Source of the DNA: a virus
Reading direction: 5' to 3' (one strand)
Virus record (IMG/VR): IMGVR_UViG_3300038557_000055
Location: 1 to 60,193 of that record
Length of the DNA stretch: 60,193 nucleotides
Shown here one piece after another: positions 1 to 8,053 of the stretch (positions are counted from its first letter, which is position 1; every line of letters starts with the position of its first letter). A model generated the notes under the pieces. That model made no database searches, was not told the origin of the DNA, and saw only the letters and a list, made by a program, of their open reading frames with translations. The position numbers and the translations under genes were made by a program.

Positions 1-711
1 GAAATGCTCATCGCCAAGGCCGCCCCGATGATATAGCTCCAGTGTTGCCTTTGCCCGCTCCAGCGCGCCCGCCGCCTTCTCTGAGGCGATGTCCTGCACT
101 GGCTGTGCTTTGGGCGCGGCGGCGAGGGCGGCAGACAGAGCGGCGCGAACCTCGTCGGAGAAAACCCGGCAGCATGTTGCGACATTAAACGGTTCAGTTG
201 ATTTGCTGCCGTTGGCTCCATGCAGGAAGGCTCTGAATAGTCCGGTGATTTCGACCGTCAGCGCCTGCACCGCTCTCTCATCTGAGGCGGTGACGGGGGA
301 GGTGTAGAGCTTGGCACCGGGAATAGGTTGGAAGCCGCTCACCCATTGGATGACGGCCATGTCGTTGAGTGAGCCAGTCAGATTCACCACTTCGCCCACC
401 GGCTCCGCCCCCGCCTGCGGCTCTATCGCTGCTAGGATGCGGGGTAGGTGAGTGACGCGCTGGACATTGAGGTATCCATCCTCAAAGCTCCAGTCGATTG
501 ACCAGCGATCGCCATCCCATTCGCTCGGCTCGTCAAGGCGGTCACGCATCGCTTGTGCTTCGTCGCTGGCATCGTCGGGATCGCCAAAGACTGCGGCAAC
601 CACCTCGCGTCGGAGGTCTTCGAAACCAACAACGACTTTCGAGCAACGCCCATCCGGTCCGTTCGTGACCAGCCAAGCGGCCTGTGCGGCTATATCGGCG
701 GTGTTAGGCAT
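1..711 (-). CDS. Hypothetical phage protein, C-terminus beyond left edge
   Basis: An open frame starts at ATG 711-709 and runs without a stop to base 1 (237 codons), so the gene is partial. The start overlaps the end of the upstream gene by 8 bases, as for a translationally coupled operon member. The protein starts MPNTADIAAQ and has an acidic middle. A segment reading GAKLYTSPV resembles a phrase common in poorly characterised phage early proteins. I do not recognise a function. It is the last visible gene of the leftward recombination operon; integrase or excisionase genes would be expected further left. Confidence 0.7.
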   Translation of the reverse strand, partial: MPNTADIAAQAAWLVTNGPDGRCSKVVVGFEDLRREVVAAVFGDPDDASDEAQAMRDRLDEPSEWDGDRWSIDWSFEDGYLNVQRVTHLPRILAAIEPQAGAEPVGEVVNLTGSLNDMAVIQWVSGFQPIPGAKLYTSPVTASDERAVQALTVEITGLFRAFLHGANGSKSTEPFNVATCCRVFSDEVRAALSAALAAAPKAQPVQDIASEKAAGALERAKATLELYHRGGLGDEHF

Positions 712-880
712 GGGAGCCTCCCGGCGCTTCGAGGGGGACCAGGGCTTCCGAATTGGTGCGGATATAAACTTCGCACTGCTTGCGCGTGCCCCAGAACAGC
801 CACGTCTCAAACAGCTTACCGTCTGATACGTACCATTTGACGTGAGCCGGGATCATGTTGTGGCAGCGTAGGAGGATCAT
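704..880 (-). CDS. Small hypothetical protein
   Basis: A 58-residue protein starting MILLRCHNMI. The start is ATG 880-878, preceded eight bases away by a perfect AGGAGG, and it overlaps the stop of the upstream nuclease gene as ATGA. The gene is rich in Trp and aromatic residues (VKWYV, TWLFWG), with no recognisable domain. Position and coupling say it belongs to the leftward early operon; the function is unknown. Confidence 0.75.
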   Translation of the reverse strand: MILLRCHNMIPAHVKWYVSDGKLFETWLFWGTRKQCEVYIRTNSEALVPLEAPGGSHA

Positions 881-1263
881 GACCGAGTCCTCCTGATGAT
901 CTCGCAAGCGACTTCCTCGTCACCGCTGGCCTTCCAGAGCGCCAGGGCGACGACAACAGGATCGATACCCTTTGACCTCCACCACGCCATCTCATCATGC
1001 TGGTGCTGGTCCCTATGGGCTTCGGGGCTGAGCGGAACGACCCATTGGTCGTCGGGCTTCTCGCCCATACCGGTGCCGCGCTTGCCGAGCCGCATGTCTG
1101 CGTAGCGAATGTGGGCCGCTTCGACCGGGCGCCGGCCTGTGACCAGGCAGGGCAGGGTGCGAATAAACTGGAGATGGTCCTCCAGCTTCACCCTCGGCCG
1201 TTTCTGCCCCTTGGCGGATGACCCGGTGAAAGCCTCGGCGTGACGCGGGAATCGAGCGGCCAT
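877..1263 (-). CDS. HNH-like nuclease (DUF968/Ref-like)
   Basis: A 128-residue basic protein that starts at ATG 1263 in a TGATG overlap with the ATPase gene. The core reads CLVTGRRPVEAAHIRYAD followed by a HRDQHQHD segment: one cysteine, an AHI histidine and an H-x3-H cluster. This is how the degenerate HNH fold of phage DUF968 and Ref-type nucleases looks. Such proteins cut DNA in phage recombination, which fits its place beside an exonuclease and a RecA-like ATPase. The family assignment is from motif reading only; the exact specificity is unknown. Confidence 0.7.
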   Translation of the reverse strand: MAARFPRHAEAFTGSSAKGQKRPRVKLEDHLQFIRTLPCLVTGRRPVEAAHIRYADMRLGKRGTGMGEKPDDQWVVPLSPEAHRDQHQHDEMAWWRSKGIDPVVVALALWKASGDEEVACEIIRRTRS

Positions 1264-2687
1264 CACAGCAGCTCCTCGGACTTCACGCCGCTGGCATCGA
1301 TCAGTTTAGCCTTGCCATCTTCCAGGCTGACTTTCCGCTCACAGATGTTGATGCAGATGTCGCGCAGCTCGCAGGCATAGTCCCGCGCATCCTTGGAAAT
1401 CGTCTCCGAGGTGGCATGCTCGACGATCTGCTCCACCTGGTCTCGGACGGCTTGAGCCGGCGCACCGGGCTTCGTGACGGCCCAGAGATACTTGGCCACA
1501 TCCTTCAGCCAGGTGTCCTCCTCCTCGGTGAACGGCGATGCGGGAGGCGAGGCATCCGGCAGGTCCAACTGTTCTCCTGCCTCGCCATCGCCTCCCAGGT
1601 CCGCCGCTGCGGATTGTTCAGCGCCGAGAGCTGGGTTGGGGGGCGGGGTTTCGCTCCCGGCGCTTCCGTCGACCGACACCCTCTCGGCCGACGATTTCAA
1701 TTCGGTCTTAACGTGCTTGTGGCTGAAGCCTTCCCCGCTGGAGGTGTGGCCAGAAGCCTCGCGCGCAGCGGCCAGCCGGTCAGCGACCGTTGTTGAGCCG
1801 TCGGCCTCCTGAATGTCGTTGTTGATCTGGTCAGCCGCCGCCGCTATCGATTTGAATTCTTCCTTGTCGCCGACCAGGCGCTTTTGCCATTGGCCGAGGT
1901 TGGACCACCATTCCAACAAACCGGCTGTGCCGCCCTGGGCGATCTCGAGTCCTTCGCGCTTCTTCGCCTCGTACTCCGGATCGAGGGCTTTGCCTTCTTC
2001 GGCCCATTTGCGGACCATGGCTCCGATCTCAGGATCGATCCGGCGAGGGGTCTGGAAAATGTGCCGAAGACCCTCGGGGCATTTCGTGATGGTCGGAAGG
2101 TTCGTTCCCTCGGCCAGCATCATCGACAGGGTCATCTCGTAGATGAAGCCCTTCTCCTGGATCGCAACGAAGCCCTCGTTCACGATCTCGGTCTTGCCGT
2201 TGATTTTGACCTGGGCGTGCTTCTCCTTCACTCGGCAGCAGAAAATAAGGTGCATCCTCGCCTGAAGCAGGGCGTTCATAAACTTGCGATGTGCAGCCTT
2301 CGGCTTTGCCCAGCTATTCAAGCCGGATTTCTTGGCGGCCTGCTCTATGGCTTCGGCCTGCTCCAGTATTCCGCCGGTGCCTTCCCACTCGTGGGACGCG
2401 CTGTCGATCACCACCACCTTGAACCCAGCAGCCTCGAACTCCTGGACCGCTTCGACATAGCGCTGGGGCGTGAACGGCGGGGTCAGGTCGAGGACATGAA
2501 ATCCGCCAGCTACGCCGGCGTAATAGCGGGATCGTTTGTTTTCAGCATCGATAAGCCCGATTTCCCCATCAGGCCCGACCAGCCCGCGGGCGAGCTGCAG
2601 TGCGGAATAAGTCTTGCCGGAGCCTGATGGCCCCGAGATCGATATAAGCACGAAACCCTGCTCTTGTACGGCGCGCTCGATCTTCAT
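1263..2687 (-). CDS. RecA-like AAA ATPase of phage recombination (Sak4-like)
   Basis: A 474-residue protein. Residues 17-29 hold a Walker A motif (SGPSGSGKTYSA), followed by GLIDAEN, and a hydrophobic Walker B strand VVVIDSAS lies near residue 95. This is the small RecA/Sak4-type ATPase core seen in phage single-strand annealing modules. The last third (from about residue 300) is acidic, low complexity and unassigned. It lies directly after the RecE-like exonuclease gene, so the pair probably process and pair DNA ends during replication or circularisation. The ATPase call is firm; the recombination role rests on context. Confidence 0.8.
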   Translation of the reverse strand: MKIERAVQEQGFVLISISGPSGSGKTYSALQLARGLVGPDGEIGLIDAENKRSRYYAGVAGGFHVLDLTPPFTPQRYVEAVQEFEAAGFKVVVIDSASHEWEGTGGILEQAEAIEQAAKKSGLNSWAKPKAAHRKFMNALLQARMHLIFCCRVKEKHAQVKINGKTEIVNEGFVAIQEKGFIYEMTLSMMLAEGTNLPTITKCPEGLRHIFQTPRRIDPEIGAMVRKWAEEGKALDPEYEAKKREGLEIAQGGTAGLLEWWSNLGQWQKRLVGDKEEFKSIAAAADQINNDIQEADGSTTVADRLAAAREASGHTSSGEGFSHKHVKTELKSSAERVSVDGSAGSETPPPNPALGAEQSAAADLGGDGEAGEQLDLPDASPPASPFTEEEDTWLKDVAKYLWAVTKPGAPAQAVRDQVEQIVEHATSETISKDARDYACELRDICINICERKVSLEDGKAKLIDASGVKSEELL

Positions 2688-2689
2688 GG

Positions 2690-3679
2690 TCAGGCCGCCT
2701 GAGCAGGGATGGAGGGGTCGTTGTCCAGCGACTTCTCAAGCCAGTCGGGCGGCGAGGCCGTGTATCCGGAGGTGAAATAGGTCGGCCAGAACTTGGTCCG
2801 CATGCACTCGGCAAAGACGTCCAGTGCAGCGCGGTTCTGGCGCATGCCATCCCAGATGTATTGGTTGTCGAGTGGGAGCAGGTCGTAAGCCCATGGCCGC
2901 TCGGTCTCGAGGAACAAGAGGACGTGTTCCGTTGTCTGGATGCCGGCGGCTCGCTCAAGCGCGGTGCTCGCCAGCGCCATCTGCATGTAATAGCCGTACT
3001 TGTTCACGGCGTTCAGGCTGGATCGGCGAGAGGCGTCTTCACAGGTCTTGAGGTCCGCGATCGTCGTATCCACCGGGATGCAGTCGGGGCGAGCCTTCAC
3101 CCAGACGTTCGTCTTCTTGTCGCGGTAGATGATGGACCTCTCGGTCCGACCATCGAGGAGATCGCGAAGTGTCTGATTGCTGGCGATCCGATTGGCCATG
3201 CCCTCGATCTGGCCGAGGTTGTCAGGGACGAGCACCTTCTTGCCCGCCTTGACCATCGACGCGCGCCACTCTTTTGAGGCGTCCGTCCGCCAGTCCTTGA
3301 ACTCTTTGGGTCGGATCGCGAAGGTTTCGTTGAAGCCCTTCTCGCCCAGAAGCAGCGTGTGGACCGCATTGCCGAGATCGAAATAGTCCTTCTGAACAGG
3401 CGGAGCTTTCTCGGGGTTCAGGTAGCTCTTGTCCCAGAACTTAAGGGGGCAGCCGTTCGGTGGCGCCAGCTCGCGCAATCCGCTCGAGGAGATTGACGGA
3501 CCGTCGCAGCAGTCCGAGTGATAGGTCTCAAGCGGAAGATCCTTGTAGATGCCGGCCTCCGCGATCACCTCGCCGGACCATGTCTTCTCCTGCTCAAGCC
3601 GGCTGACAATCTTGGCTGTCTGCTGGCCGATGGATGTAATGCCGTCGACGTCATTGTCGAAAAGAGGGATGTCGGTCAC
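2690..3679 (-). CDS. RecE-like PD-(D/E)XK exonuclease
   Basis: A 329-residue protein starting with GTG 3679 (GTGA overlap with the upstream gene), with GGAG seven bases before it. The N-terminal third reads LPLETYHSDCCDGPSISSSGL, the usual opening of phage RecE/exonuclease VIII-like DUF3799 proteins. The catalytic core is visible as KARPDCIP followed by TTIADLKTC, giving the D and D-x-K residues. It should resect double-strand DNA ends 5' to 3' to leave single strands for the neighbouring ATPase or an annealase. Length is normal for the phage form. Confidence 0.85.
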   Translation of the reverse strand: MTDIPLFDNDVDGITSIGQQTAKIVSRLEQEKTWSGEVIAEAGIYKDLPLETYHSDCCDGPSISSSGLRELAPPNGCPLKFWDKSYLNPEKAPPVQKDYFDLGNAVHTLLLGEKGFNETFAIRPKEFKDWRTDASKEWRASMVKAGKKVLVPDNLGQIEGMANRIASNQTLRDLLDGRTERSIIYRDKKTNVWVKARPDCIPVDTTIADLKTCEDASRRSSLNAVNKYGYYMQMALASTALERAAGIQTTEHVLLFLETERPWAYDLLPLDNQYIWDGMRQNRAALDVFAECMRTKFWPTYFTSGYTASPPDWLEKSLDNDPSIPAQAA

Positions 3680-3858
3680 AGGAAATCTCCATCACGGGTC
3701 GCATCAGCGATGCGGATTGCCGCCTTCGCCTCGCGTTCGAATTGTCTTCGGGTGGTGTTGGGGAGCTTTTCGAACCGGGTTCTTGCCCGTTCCGGATCAC
3801 GCTCCCGGGTGAATTCTTGGTAGATGCCAAAGGCTACTTCGGTGACGCGATCCGTCAC
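3676..3858 (-). CDS. Small charged hypothetical protein
   Basis: A 60-residue, highly charged, mainly helical protein starting with GTG 3858, which overlaps the previous stop as GTGA. It ends inside the exonuclease start. No known domain is recognised. The double four-base overlap marks it as a genuine, coupled member of the leftward operon. Confidence 0.7.
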   Translation of the reverse strand: MTDRVTEVAFGIYQEFTRERDPERARTRFEKLPNTTRRQFEREAKAAIRIADATRDGDFL

Positions 3859-4085
3859 GGCTTCGCCTCCCTGTAGCCTCCGCGCTGCATCTCTTCCGCG
3901 ATGCGCAGTGGCATGCCGATGAAGCCGCCATATGAGGACCAGCCGGTGAGCTGGCGCTCCGCTTCGCTGTAGGCGCGCCGATACTCGCGATCCGCATCAG
4001 TGTTGTGCGACTTCGGATCAAGCTTGATCGTGGTGACGTTTCGCCACTCACCGTCTCGCTCTACTTGGATGTACAGCGCGCTCAT
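3855..4085 (-). CDS. Small hypothetical protein
   Basis: A 76-residue protein, ATG start at 4085 overlapping the upstream stop by four bases. It reads MSALYIQVERDGEWRNVTTI at the start, compatible with a short beta-rich N-terminus followed by helices. No family is recognised. It is part of the tightly packed leftward early operon. Confidence 0.7.
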   Translation of the reverse strand: MSALYIQVERDGEWRNVTTIKLDPKSHNTDADREYRRAYSEAERQLTGWSSYGGFIGMPLRIAEEMQRGGYREAKP

Positions 4086-4426
4086 GCCGCCACCTTTGGA
4101 TTGGTGGAGGCGACTTCACACAAGCCATGCGGACTTACAGGACAAGCCGCCTCCTGTGCTGCCGTTCGCCCGGCAGCGAGCCTACTCGCCTCTCCCGTCA
4201 TCGGGGCGCACATCGCGGCGCTGGTCCGACCGTTGTCCTCGGAGGCTTTCGCTTGGGAATCAGATGTGAGGTCGCAGTATCGCCGGCGAACGACGGCACG
4301 AAGCTCATAGTCGTCATCGAACTGCATGAGTTCTTCCAGGGCGACCAGCACGCGCTGCCGGCATGCCGGCTTGTCGTCAAGCATAAGCGCGGCTGTGGCG
4401 ACTTCCCTGTCGTAAGGGGACTGCAT
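4082..4426 (-). CDS. Hypothetical early protein
   Basis: A 114-residue protein. ATG 4426 overlaps the stop of the first operon gene as TGATG; a GTG one codon upstream is also possible. The sequence is arginine- and alanine-rich, with cysteines near residues 17, 50 and 96-103, and no motif that I recognise. Function unknown. Confidence 0.65.
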   Translation of the reverse strand: MQSPYDREVATAALMLDDKPACRQRVLVALEELMQFDDDYELRAVVRRRYCDLTSDSQAKASEDNGRTSAAMCAPMTGEASRLAAGRTAAQEAACPVSPHGLCEVASTNPKVAA

Positions 4427-4773
4427 CACAATTTCTCCAGATCGAGAGGGTGGCTGTAGCCGTCGCGGCTATGCTGCTGGTCGGTCTTCACATCCCGACC
4501 AAAGCCAGCGGTGGCCAATGCGAATTCAGGGGCGATCGAGTCGACGAACGACTTCAAGACCGCGAAATCGGTAGCGCTGAGAACCTGCGAAAATGCCGTG
4601 CCGCCGTGAACGGCTCCGGACACCTTTTCCGATGCTCGAGCCAATGCGGCGAGCTTCGGTGCCGACTGCCCGCCGAAGTCCAAAACGGCAGGGACTATGT
4701 TGAGCTGGGCCGGCTTAGCGGCCGATGCCAGGGCATTCGTGATGCCGGCGAGGGTCAGATCGTGGCGGCTCAT
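4426..4773 (-). CDS. First gene of the leftward operon, hypothetical
   Basis: A 115-residue protein starting MSRHDLTLAG. The start is ATG 4773 rather than the in-frame codon 21 bases upstream, because GGAGG lies eight bases before 4773. A 14-bp-stem hairpin (4789-4824) sits four bases beyond that ribosome site, and the repressor-controlled promoter lies about 190 bases upstream. The protein is alanine-rich and helical with no recognised domain. Being first in the operon and preceded by a structured leader, it may be regulatory, but nothing in the protein shows that. Confidence 0.7.
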   Translation of the reverse strand: MSRHDLTLAGITNALASAAKPAQLNIVPAVLDFGGQSAPKLAALARASEKVSGAVHGGTAFSQVLSATDFAVLKSFVDSIAPEFALATAGFGRDVKTDQQHSRDGYSHPLDLEKL

Positions 4774-4788
4774 GACAGAGCCTCCAGT

Positions 4789-4824
4789 GGGCAACCTTGT
4801 TCCCGATTCAGAACGAGGTTGCCC
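4789..4824 (-). promoter_or_regulatory. Palindromic leader hairpin, copy 1
   Basis: GGGCAACCTTGTTC (4789-4802) pairs with GAACGAGGTTGCCC (4811-4824) over 14 bp with one wobble and an 8-base loop. It ends just upstream of the ribosome binding site of the first leftward gene. A second copy with the same 11-bp core and the same wobble position lies at 24685-24714 before the radical SAM gene. It has no T-run, so it is not a normal terminator. Confidence 0.7.
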
Positions 4825-4965
4825 GGGTGGAGATCGAGTGGGGTGGGATGGGGACCTACTTCATTACGATGTCCTCCTGCGTTCGTTGCGCGGCGAGACC
4901 GACCTGTCGAAACCAGATGGATTTTCGTGGTTGGGCGCATCGGCCATCTCCTTCAAGACAGCCGG

Positions 4966-5040
4966 ATTATGCAAAGTGGATAAATGAGTGTCAATACACA
5001 ATGGATATAATTATCCGTAACGTTGACAACGAAACGGATA
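4966..5040 (-). promoter_or_regulatory. Leftward early promoter with repressor operators
   Basis: On the minus strand, TTGACA (4994-4989), a 17-base spacer and CATAAT (4971-4966) make a near-consensus sigma-70 promoter reading into the recombination operon. Dyads of the form TATNCR-NNN-YGGATA overlap both elements: TATGCA-AAG-TGGATA at 4968-4982 covers the -10, and AATACA-CAA-TGGATA at 4993-5007 touches the -35. A third, partial copy lies at 5012-5026 (TATCCG-TAA-CGTTGA), and a final CGGATA half-site at 5035-5040. Binding by the CI-like repressor would occlude RNA polymerase; this is inferred from the shared motif. Confidence 0.75.
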
Positions 5041-5054
5041 GGGCAGAAAAGAAG

Positions 5055-5087
5055 AAACCCCGCACGTCCTGCAAGACGTCGGGGTTT
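5055..5087 (-). terminator. Intrinsic terminator
   Basis: AAACCCCG-C-ACGTC pairs with GACGT-CGGGGTTT around a CTGCAA loop: a 13-bp stem with one bulged C. On the minus strand it is followed by a T-rich tail (TTTCTTCTTTTC). It would stop transcription coming leftward from the Arc-like gene before it reaches the repressed promoter at 4,966-4,994. Confidence 0.75.
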
Positions 5088-5447
5088 GACTGGATGGAAT
5101 TTGGTTTGGCGACCAGAAATCCAGTGGACTGTTGATAGCAGAATCCACCTGATTTCTCAAGCTTTTCCGACATTTCCAGGCAGTTTGCGGTGAGATCCGG
5201 TGCAACTCCGGGCAGGTTTAGCCGCAGGCGCGGGTGTCGAAAGTCCTACCGTGCTGCCTGAAAGAGAGGACCGACTCGCCGAGAGGGAGTCGTTGCTTGT
5301 GTCCCATCCCGGCTCCGGCCTTCAGGACATGGCAATGGGCACTCCGTCCTCTTTGGCTATGCCATAGGGGAGGGGGTGTCTGTTGCCTGGAACCCTCCCT
5401 CTCCATCCTTCAGAAACTTTCGAATGAAGAGATGGAGATAGAAGCCG
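5088..5447. other. Gene-free stretch between terminator and Arc-like gene
   Basis: I see no convincing coding frame here on either strand. The only structure noticed is a small hairpin, CGACTC (5272-5277) with GAGTCG (5287-5292). An untranslated leader or small RNA is possible but unsupported. Confidence 0.4.
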
Positions 5448-5717
5448 TTAGGATTGGTCTCTAGCCATGGTTGCAATGAATTCTACGAATTTCTCACGAT
5501 CGGACGGTTCAAGCTTTTGCATCATCGGCCATATCGCTGCTGCGAGGCGCTGGGTTGGCTCGTTGAAGGTAGCCTCCAGCCGTTCGTGGATCTCGCCATT
5601 CATGGTGTTGCCGGTGCCCTTGCGTGACTCGAGCAACAGCTCCTTCAGGTCTGGCGACATATTGAAGTTGTGGCGTTCGCGTCTCTGTGGCGCGGAATTT
5701 GTCGGCTTCGGCAGCAT
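5448..5717 (-). CDS. Arc-like ribbon-helix-helix regulator
   Basis: An 89-residue protein. After a basic N-terminus (QRRERHNFN) comes MSPDLKELLLESRKGTGN and then NGEIHERLEATF. This is the strand-helix-helix pattern of Arc/Mnt-type DNA-binding domains, in which NGEI..RLE is the typical second helix. A helical tail of 35 residues follows. It diverges from the winged-helix gene on the other strand and ends 360 bases before a terminator. It probably represses an early promoter; its target is unknown. Confidence 0.8.
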   Translation of the reverse strand: MLPKPTNSAPQRRERHNFNMSPDLKELLLESRKGTGNTMNGEIHERLEATFNEPTQRLAAAIWPMMQKLEPSDREKFVEFIATMARDQS

Positions 5718-5883
5718 GATGTGCCGATTTATGGATGATAGGTTGACGCTTCGAAATGGTGCAAAAAATCAACGAAACTGTGCATACTGGGCAGTCGTGG
5801 CGCGGGGGCGCTTAAAGAGGTGCCGCCGCGAATTGCCTGACGCTACAGTGCATCAAAGGCGCGTCCGACAGGTGTTGGTTCGC

Positions 5884-6633
5884 ATGATGCTTGATCTCCA
5901 TGCCCTGGTGACTTCGCAGGAGCGTCCAACGGAAGAGATGATCGTGGCGCTGGCAATTCGGCTTGGCCAGTACGAGGGCAAGGCCCTGGATGCCTACCAG
6001 ATCGCCAAGATTACCACGCTGCCGAGAACATCGGTGCTGCGCTACTTGAACACGATGCGGATTCGGGGCCGCATATCCCAAGCTCGCATCGGGCGTCGCA
6101 ACGTCTACTACATCAAGTCGACGTCACCCGAGATAGATGCCTTCTTCGCAGATGCGGAAACCGTCGTTCGCAATGCAGCGCGGACGTTGACCAAAATGGA
6201 CTATACACCAAGTCTAACGCTCGGTAGCAATTCGTTAGCTGGCACTGAAATACGAGGCGGCGCTTCTTGGGGAGCGCCGTTCAGGCCAGCGAGTAGGCAA
6301 TCACAAGGTCAGGAACTGTTCGGCGCTGGCGTCCTTCAGGGGCGCGTCATCGGACGTGCAAGCGGCAGGGGAAGTGCGTTGGAAATGCAGGGAGGATTGG
6401 CCGATTGGGCCAAGTTACAGGGTTTGATCGAAGCTCACCGTATGCTGATTCAGCAGCTTCAGCACGCTGGCGAGATGGCGGAGATCGACGGCGCTTTGAA
6501 CAAGATACTGGATTTCAAACCGTATTCTCCGGAAGCTCGCCGCGAGCGGGCCGTCTACCTGGTTGAATTGATGGAAGAGGGTGATGAGTTGCAGGCTCCG
6601 CAATTCAAGCGGCTGCTCAGGTCGATGATATAA
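5884..6633 (+). CDS. Winged-helix DNA-binding protein
   Basis: A 249-residue protein starting at ATG 5884 (5887 or a GTG at 5872 are alternatives). Residues 15-70 contain AYQIAKITTLPRTSVLRYLN followed by GRISQARIGRRNVYYI, a clear winged helix with a recognition helix and a beta wing. A Gly/Ser-rich linker follows, then a helical C-terminal half that I do not recognise. It lies alone on the plus strand between two minus-strand regulators and faces the repressor operon tail to tail. A transcriptional role is likely. Confidence 0.7.
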   Translation: MMLDLHALVTSQERPTEEMIVALAIRLGQYEGKALDAYQIAKITTLPRTSVLRYLNTMRIRGRISQARIGRRNVYYIKSTSPEIDAFFADAETVVRNAARTLTKMDYTPSLTLGSNSLAGTEIRGGASWGAPFRPASRQSQGQELFGAGVLQGRVIGRASGRGSALEMQGGLADWAKLQGLIEAHRMLIQQLQHAGEMAEIDGALNKILDFKPYSPEARRERAVYLVELMEEGDELQAPQFKRLLRSMI

Positions 6634-6978
6634 TCAGTTATCGGATAGATACCGGTCGCGGAATTTTCGGTTAGCCTCGATCTCGGCGCCGTGCTTGCGA
6701 TATGCCACTGATGATGAAGCCGCTGGTGGAGACGGTCGTGCAGGGGTCTCCGAAGACTTCTGCATCTGCTGCAGGACGTAGTTCGCGAGGCCGATCAAAG
6801 CTACCAAGGCGAGCACCATCAGAGCCACCCCTTCGGTAGAAAGGTTCATTGCCGTGATGGCCCATACGGCTGAGCCTACGGCAATGACAGTGCCGAGGAT
6901 CCTGCCGATCGCTCCGATGACGATCGACGATCCGAAGAGCAGGATGGCCACGATGAGAAGAAGCAGGAAGACAGCCAT
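6634..6978 (-). CDS. Membrane protein co-transcribed with the repressor
   Basis: A 114-residue protein with two or three N-terminal membrane segments (residues 2-24, 28-45 and 50-68) and a polar, proline-rich cytoplasmic tail. It starts at ATG 6978 in a TGATG overlap with the repressor gene, so it should be made from the prophage state. Small membrane proteins expressed with CI commonly block superinfection. That is inference from location; nothing in the sequence proves it. Confidence 0.7.
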   Translation of the reverse strand: MAVFLLLLIVAILLFGSSIVIGAIGRILGTVIAVGSAVWAITAMNLSTEGVALMVLALVALIGLANYVLQQMQKSSETPARPSPPAASSSVAYRKHGAEIEANRKFRDRYLSDN

Positions 6979-7727
6979 CACATCACCGAGAACCGGCCTT
7001 TAACCCGGCCGATGATGAAAGCTTCCTCTACCGTTGCCTCATATGGTGAGTAAGACGGGTTGCGGCTGCTCAATCGGATGCGGACCGGGTCAGACTTCGG
7101 AACGATTTCAACGAGCTTAACCACCAAGCCGGTGCCGTCAAACACCAGAAACGGGCCGGGAGGTGACGGCCGCCGGTCCCGAGTATCGCAGATTACGCGA
7201 TCCCCAGAAAACAACGAACCTGGTGCATGTGGATTTGTCGGGTCGTATCCCGAGTCGCCAGACACTTCGATTATCCAAGCCGCAGACGGTTCGGTGTGAA
7301 GCACGCCGCGCAAGAATGAGTCTGGAACGCTCCAGACGTCCCGGACCGCATCGGCGTCCACCGAATATCCGTTCTGGGTATGGGTGATCATCTCGCCCAG
7401 GCCGCCGCCGCCGGCACCGGCGCGGGCGTCGACCTCACGAATGACTCGAGATGACTTTTGAGCGTCATCAGCGTCGATGCCAAGGATCAGCCATTCCGGC
7501 CGAACCTTATATTTTCTGGCATATCGAACAGCATCATCGTTGCTGAAATCGCGGGTGCCATTTTCGTGGTGGTAATAGGACGGGCGAGGCACGCCGAGTG
7601 CATCCGCTGCGTCTCCCGGCGTCTTATAGCCGGCGTTGATACGAGCCTTCTTCAGGCGTTCCGGTTTATCCGCTGTGTTCATAGCGGCGGACAATCGCAA
7701 ATTTCCGTATCCGATGTGGGTTGACAT
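6978..7727 (-). CDS. CI-like repressor with S24 (LexA-type) C-terminal domain
   Basis: A 249-residue protein. Residues 20-80 form a helix-turn-helix (TPGDAADALGVPRPSYYHHE). An Ala/Gly hinge, DARAGAGGGG, follows and should be the self-cleavage region. The C-terminal S24 domain shows the nucleophile in SGDSGYD and the catalytic lysine in VVKLVE. AAGGGA eight bases before ATG 7727 supports this start over the internal Met at 7682. It is the likely master lysogeny repressor, binding the TATNCR-NNN-YGGATA dyads and inactivated through RecA after DNA damage, as known for the family. Its own promoter overlaps one dyad. Confidence 0.92.
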   Translation of the reverse strand: MSTHIGYGNLRLSAAMNTADKPERLKKARINAGYKTPGDAADALGVPRPSYYHHENGTRDFSNDDAVRYARKYKVRPEWLILGIDADDAQKSSRVIREVDARAGAGGGGLGEMITHTQNGYSVDADAVRDVWSVPDSFLRGVLHTEPSAAWIIEVSGDSGYDPTNPHAPGSLFSGDRVICDTRDRRPSPPGPFLVFDGTGLVVKLVEIVPKSDPVRIRLSSRNPSYSPYEATVEEAFIIGRVKGRFSVM

Positions 7728-7766
7728 CTAATAATCCCTTCTGCATATGATTATACAGAACGGATA
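7708..7766. promoter_or_regulatory. Divergent CI/Cro control region with operators
   Basis: Rightward: TTGACA (7721-7726), 19 bases, TATGAT (7746-7751). Leftward: a perfect TATAAT -10 (7755-7750) with no good -35, typical of a repressor-maintenance promoter. The dyad TATACA-GAA-CGGATA (7752-7766) overlaps the leftward -10 and lies just behind the rightward -10. A weaker dyad, TATCCG-ATG-TGGGTT (7708-7722), touches the rightward -35. Confidence 0.75.
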
Positions 7767-7780
7767 CAGGTGCTACCTAC

Positions 7781-8053
7781 ATGGACCCGAACACCACTCT
7801 CACAGGGCCTCAGATCGTTTACATCCGTAACCGTCTCGGCTTCCGGTCACAGGCTGCGCTCGCCAAGCGCATTGGCTCTTCACAAGCCGCCTTGTCCCGA
7901 AAGGAGACCAATCTTGAGCCCCAGAAAGGGCCTGAGATCATCTTGATCGTGCTTCTCGCCAAAGAAGCGAAGATCGAGATCGTTTCCACCGAAGAAGCCG
8001 TCGCCTTCCTGGAAGAGAAGGCCGAATTCCCCGTCGAGGAGACCGCCGCCTGA
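7781..8053 (+). CDS. Cro-like helix-turn-helix protein
   Basis: A 90-residue protein. Residues 8-60 read GPQIVYIRNRLGFRSQAALA then KRIGSSQAALSRKE, a Cro/CI-type helix-turn-helix. The C-terminal 30 residues are acidic. It is the first gene of the rightward operon and is divergent from the repressor. By analogy with lambdoid phages it would compete for the same operators and favour lytic growth. Confidence 0.85.
   Translation: MDPNTTLTGPQIVYIRNRLGFRSQAALAKRIGSSQAALSRKETNLEPQKGPEIILIVLLAKEAKIEIVSTEEAVAFLEEKAEFPVEETAA

Noticed and set aside
5234-5464. 76-codon frame between terminator and Arc-like gene
   Set aside because: Cys/Trp-rich random-looking protein, no ribosome site; overlaps the real Arc-like gene end.
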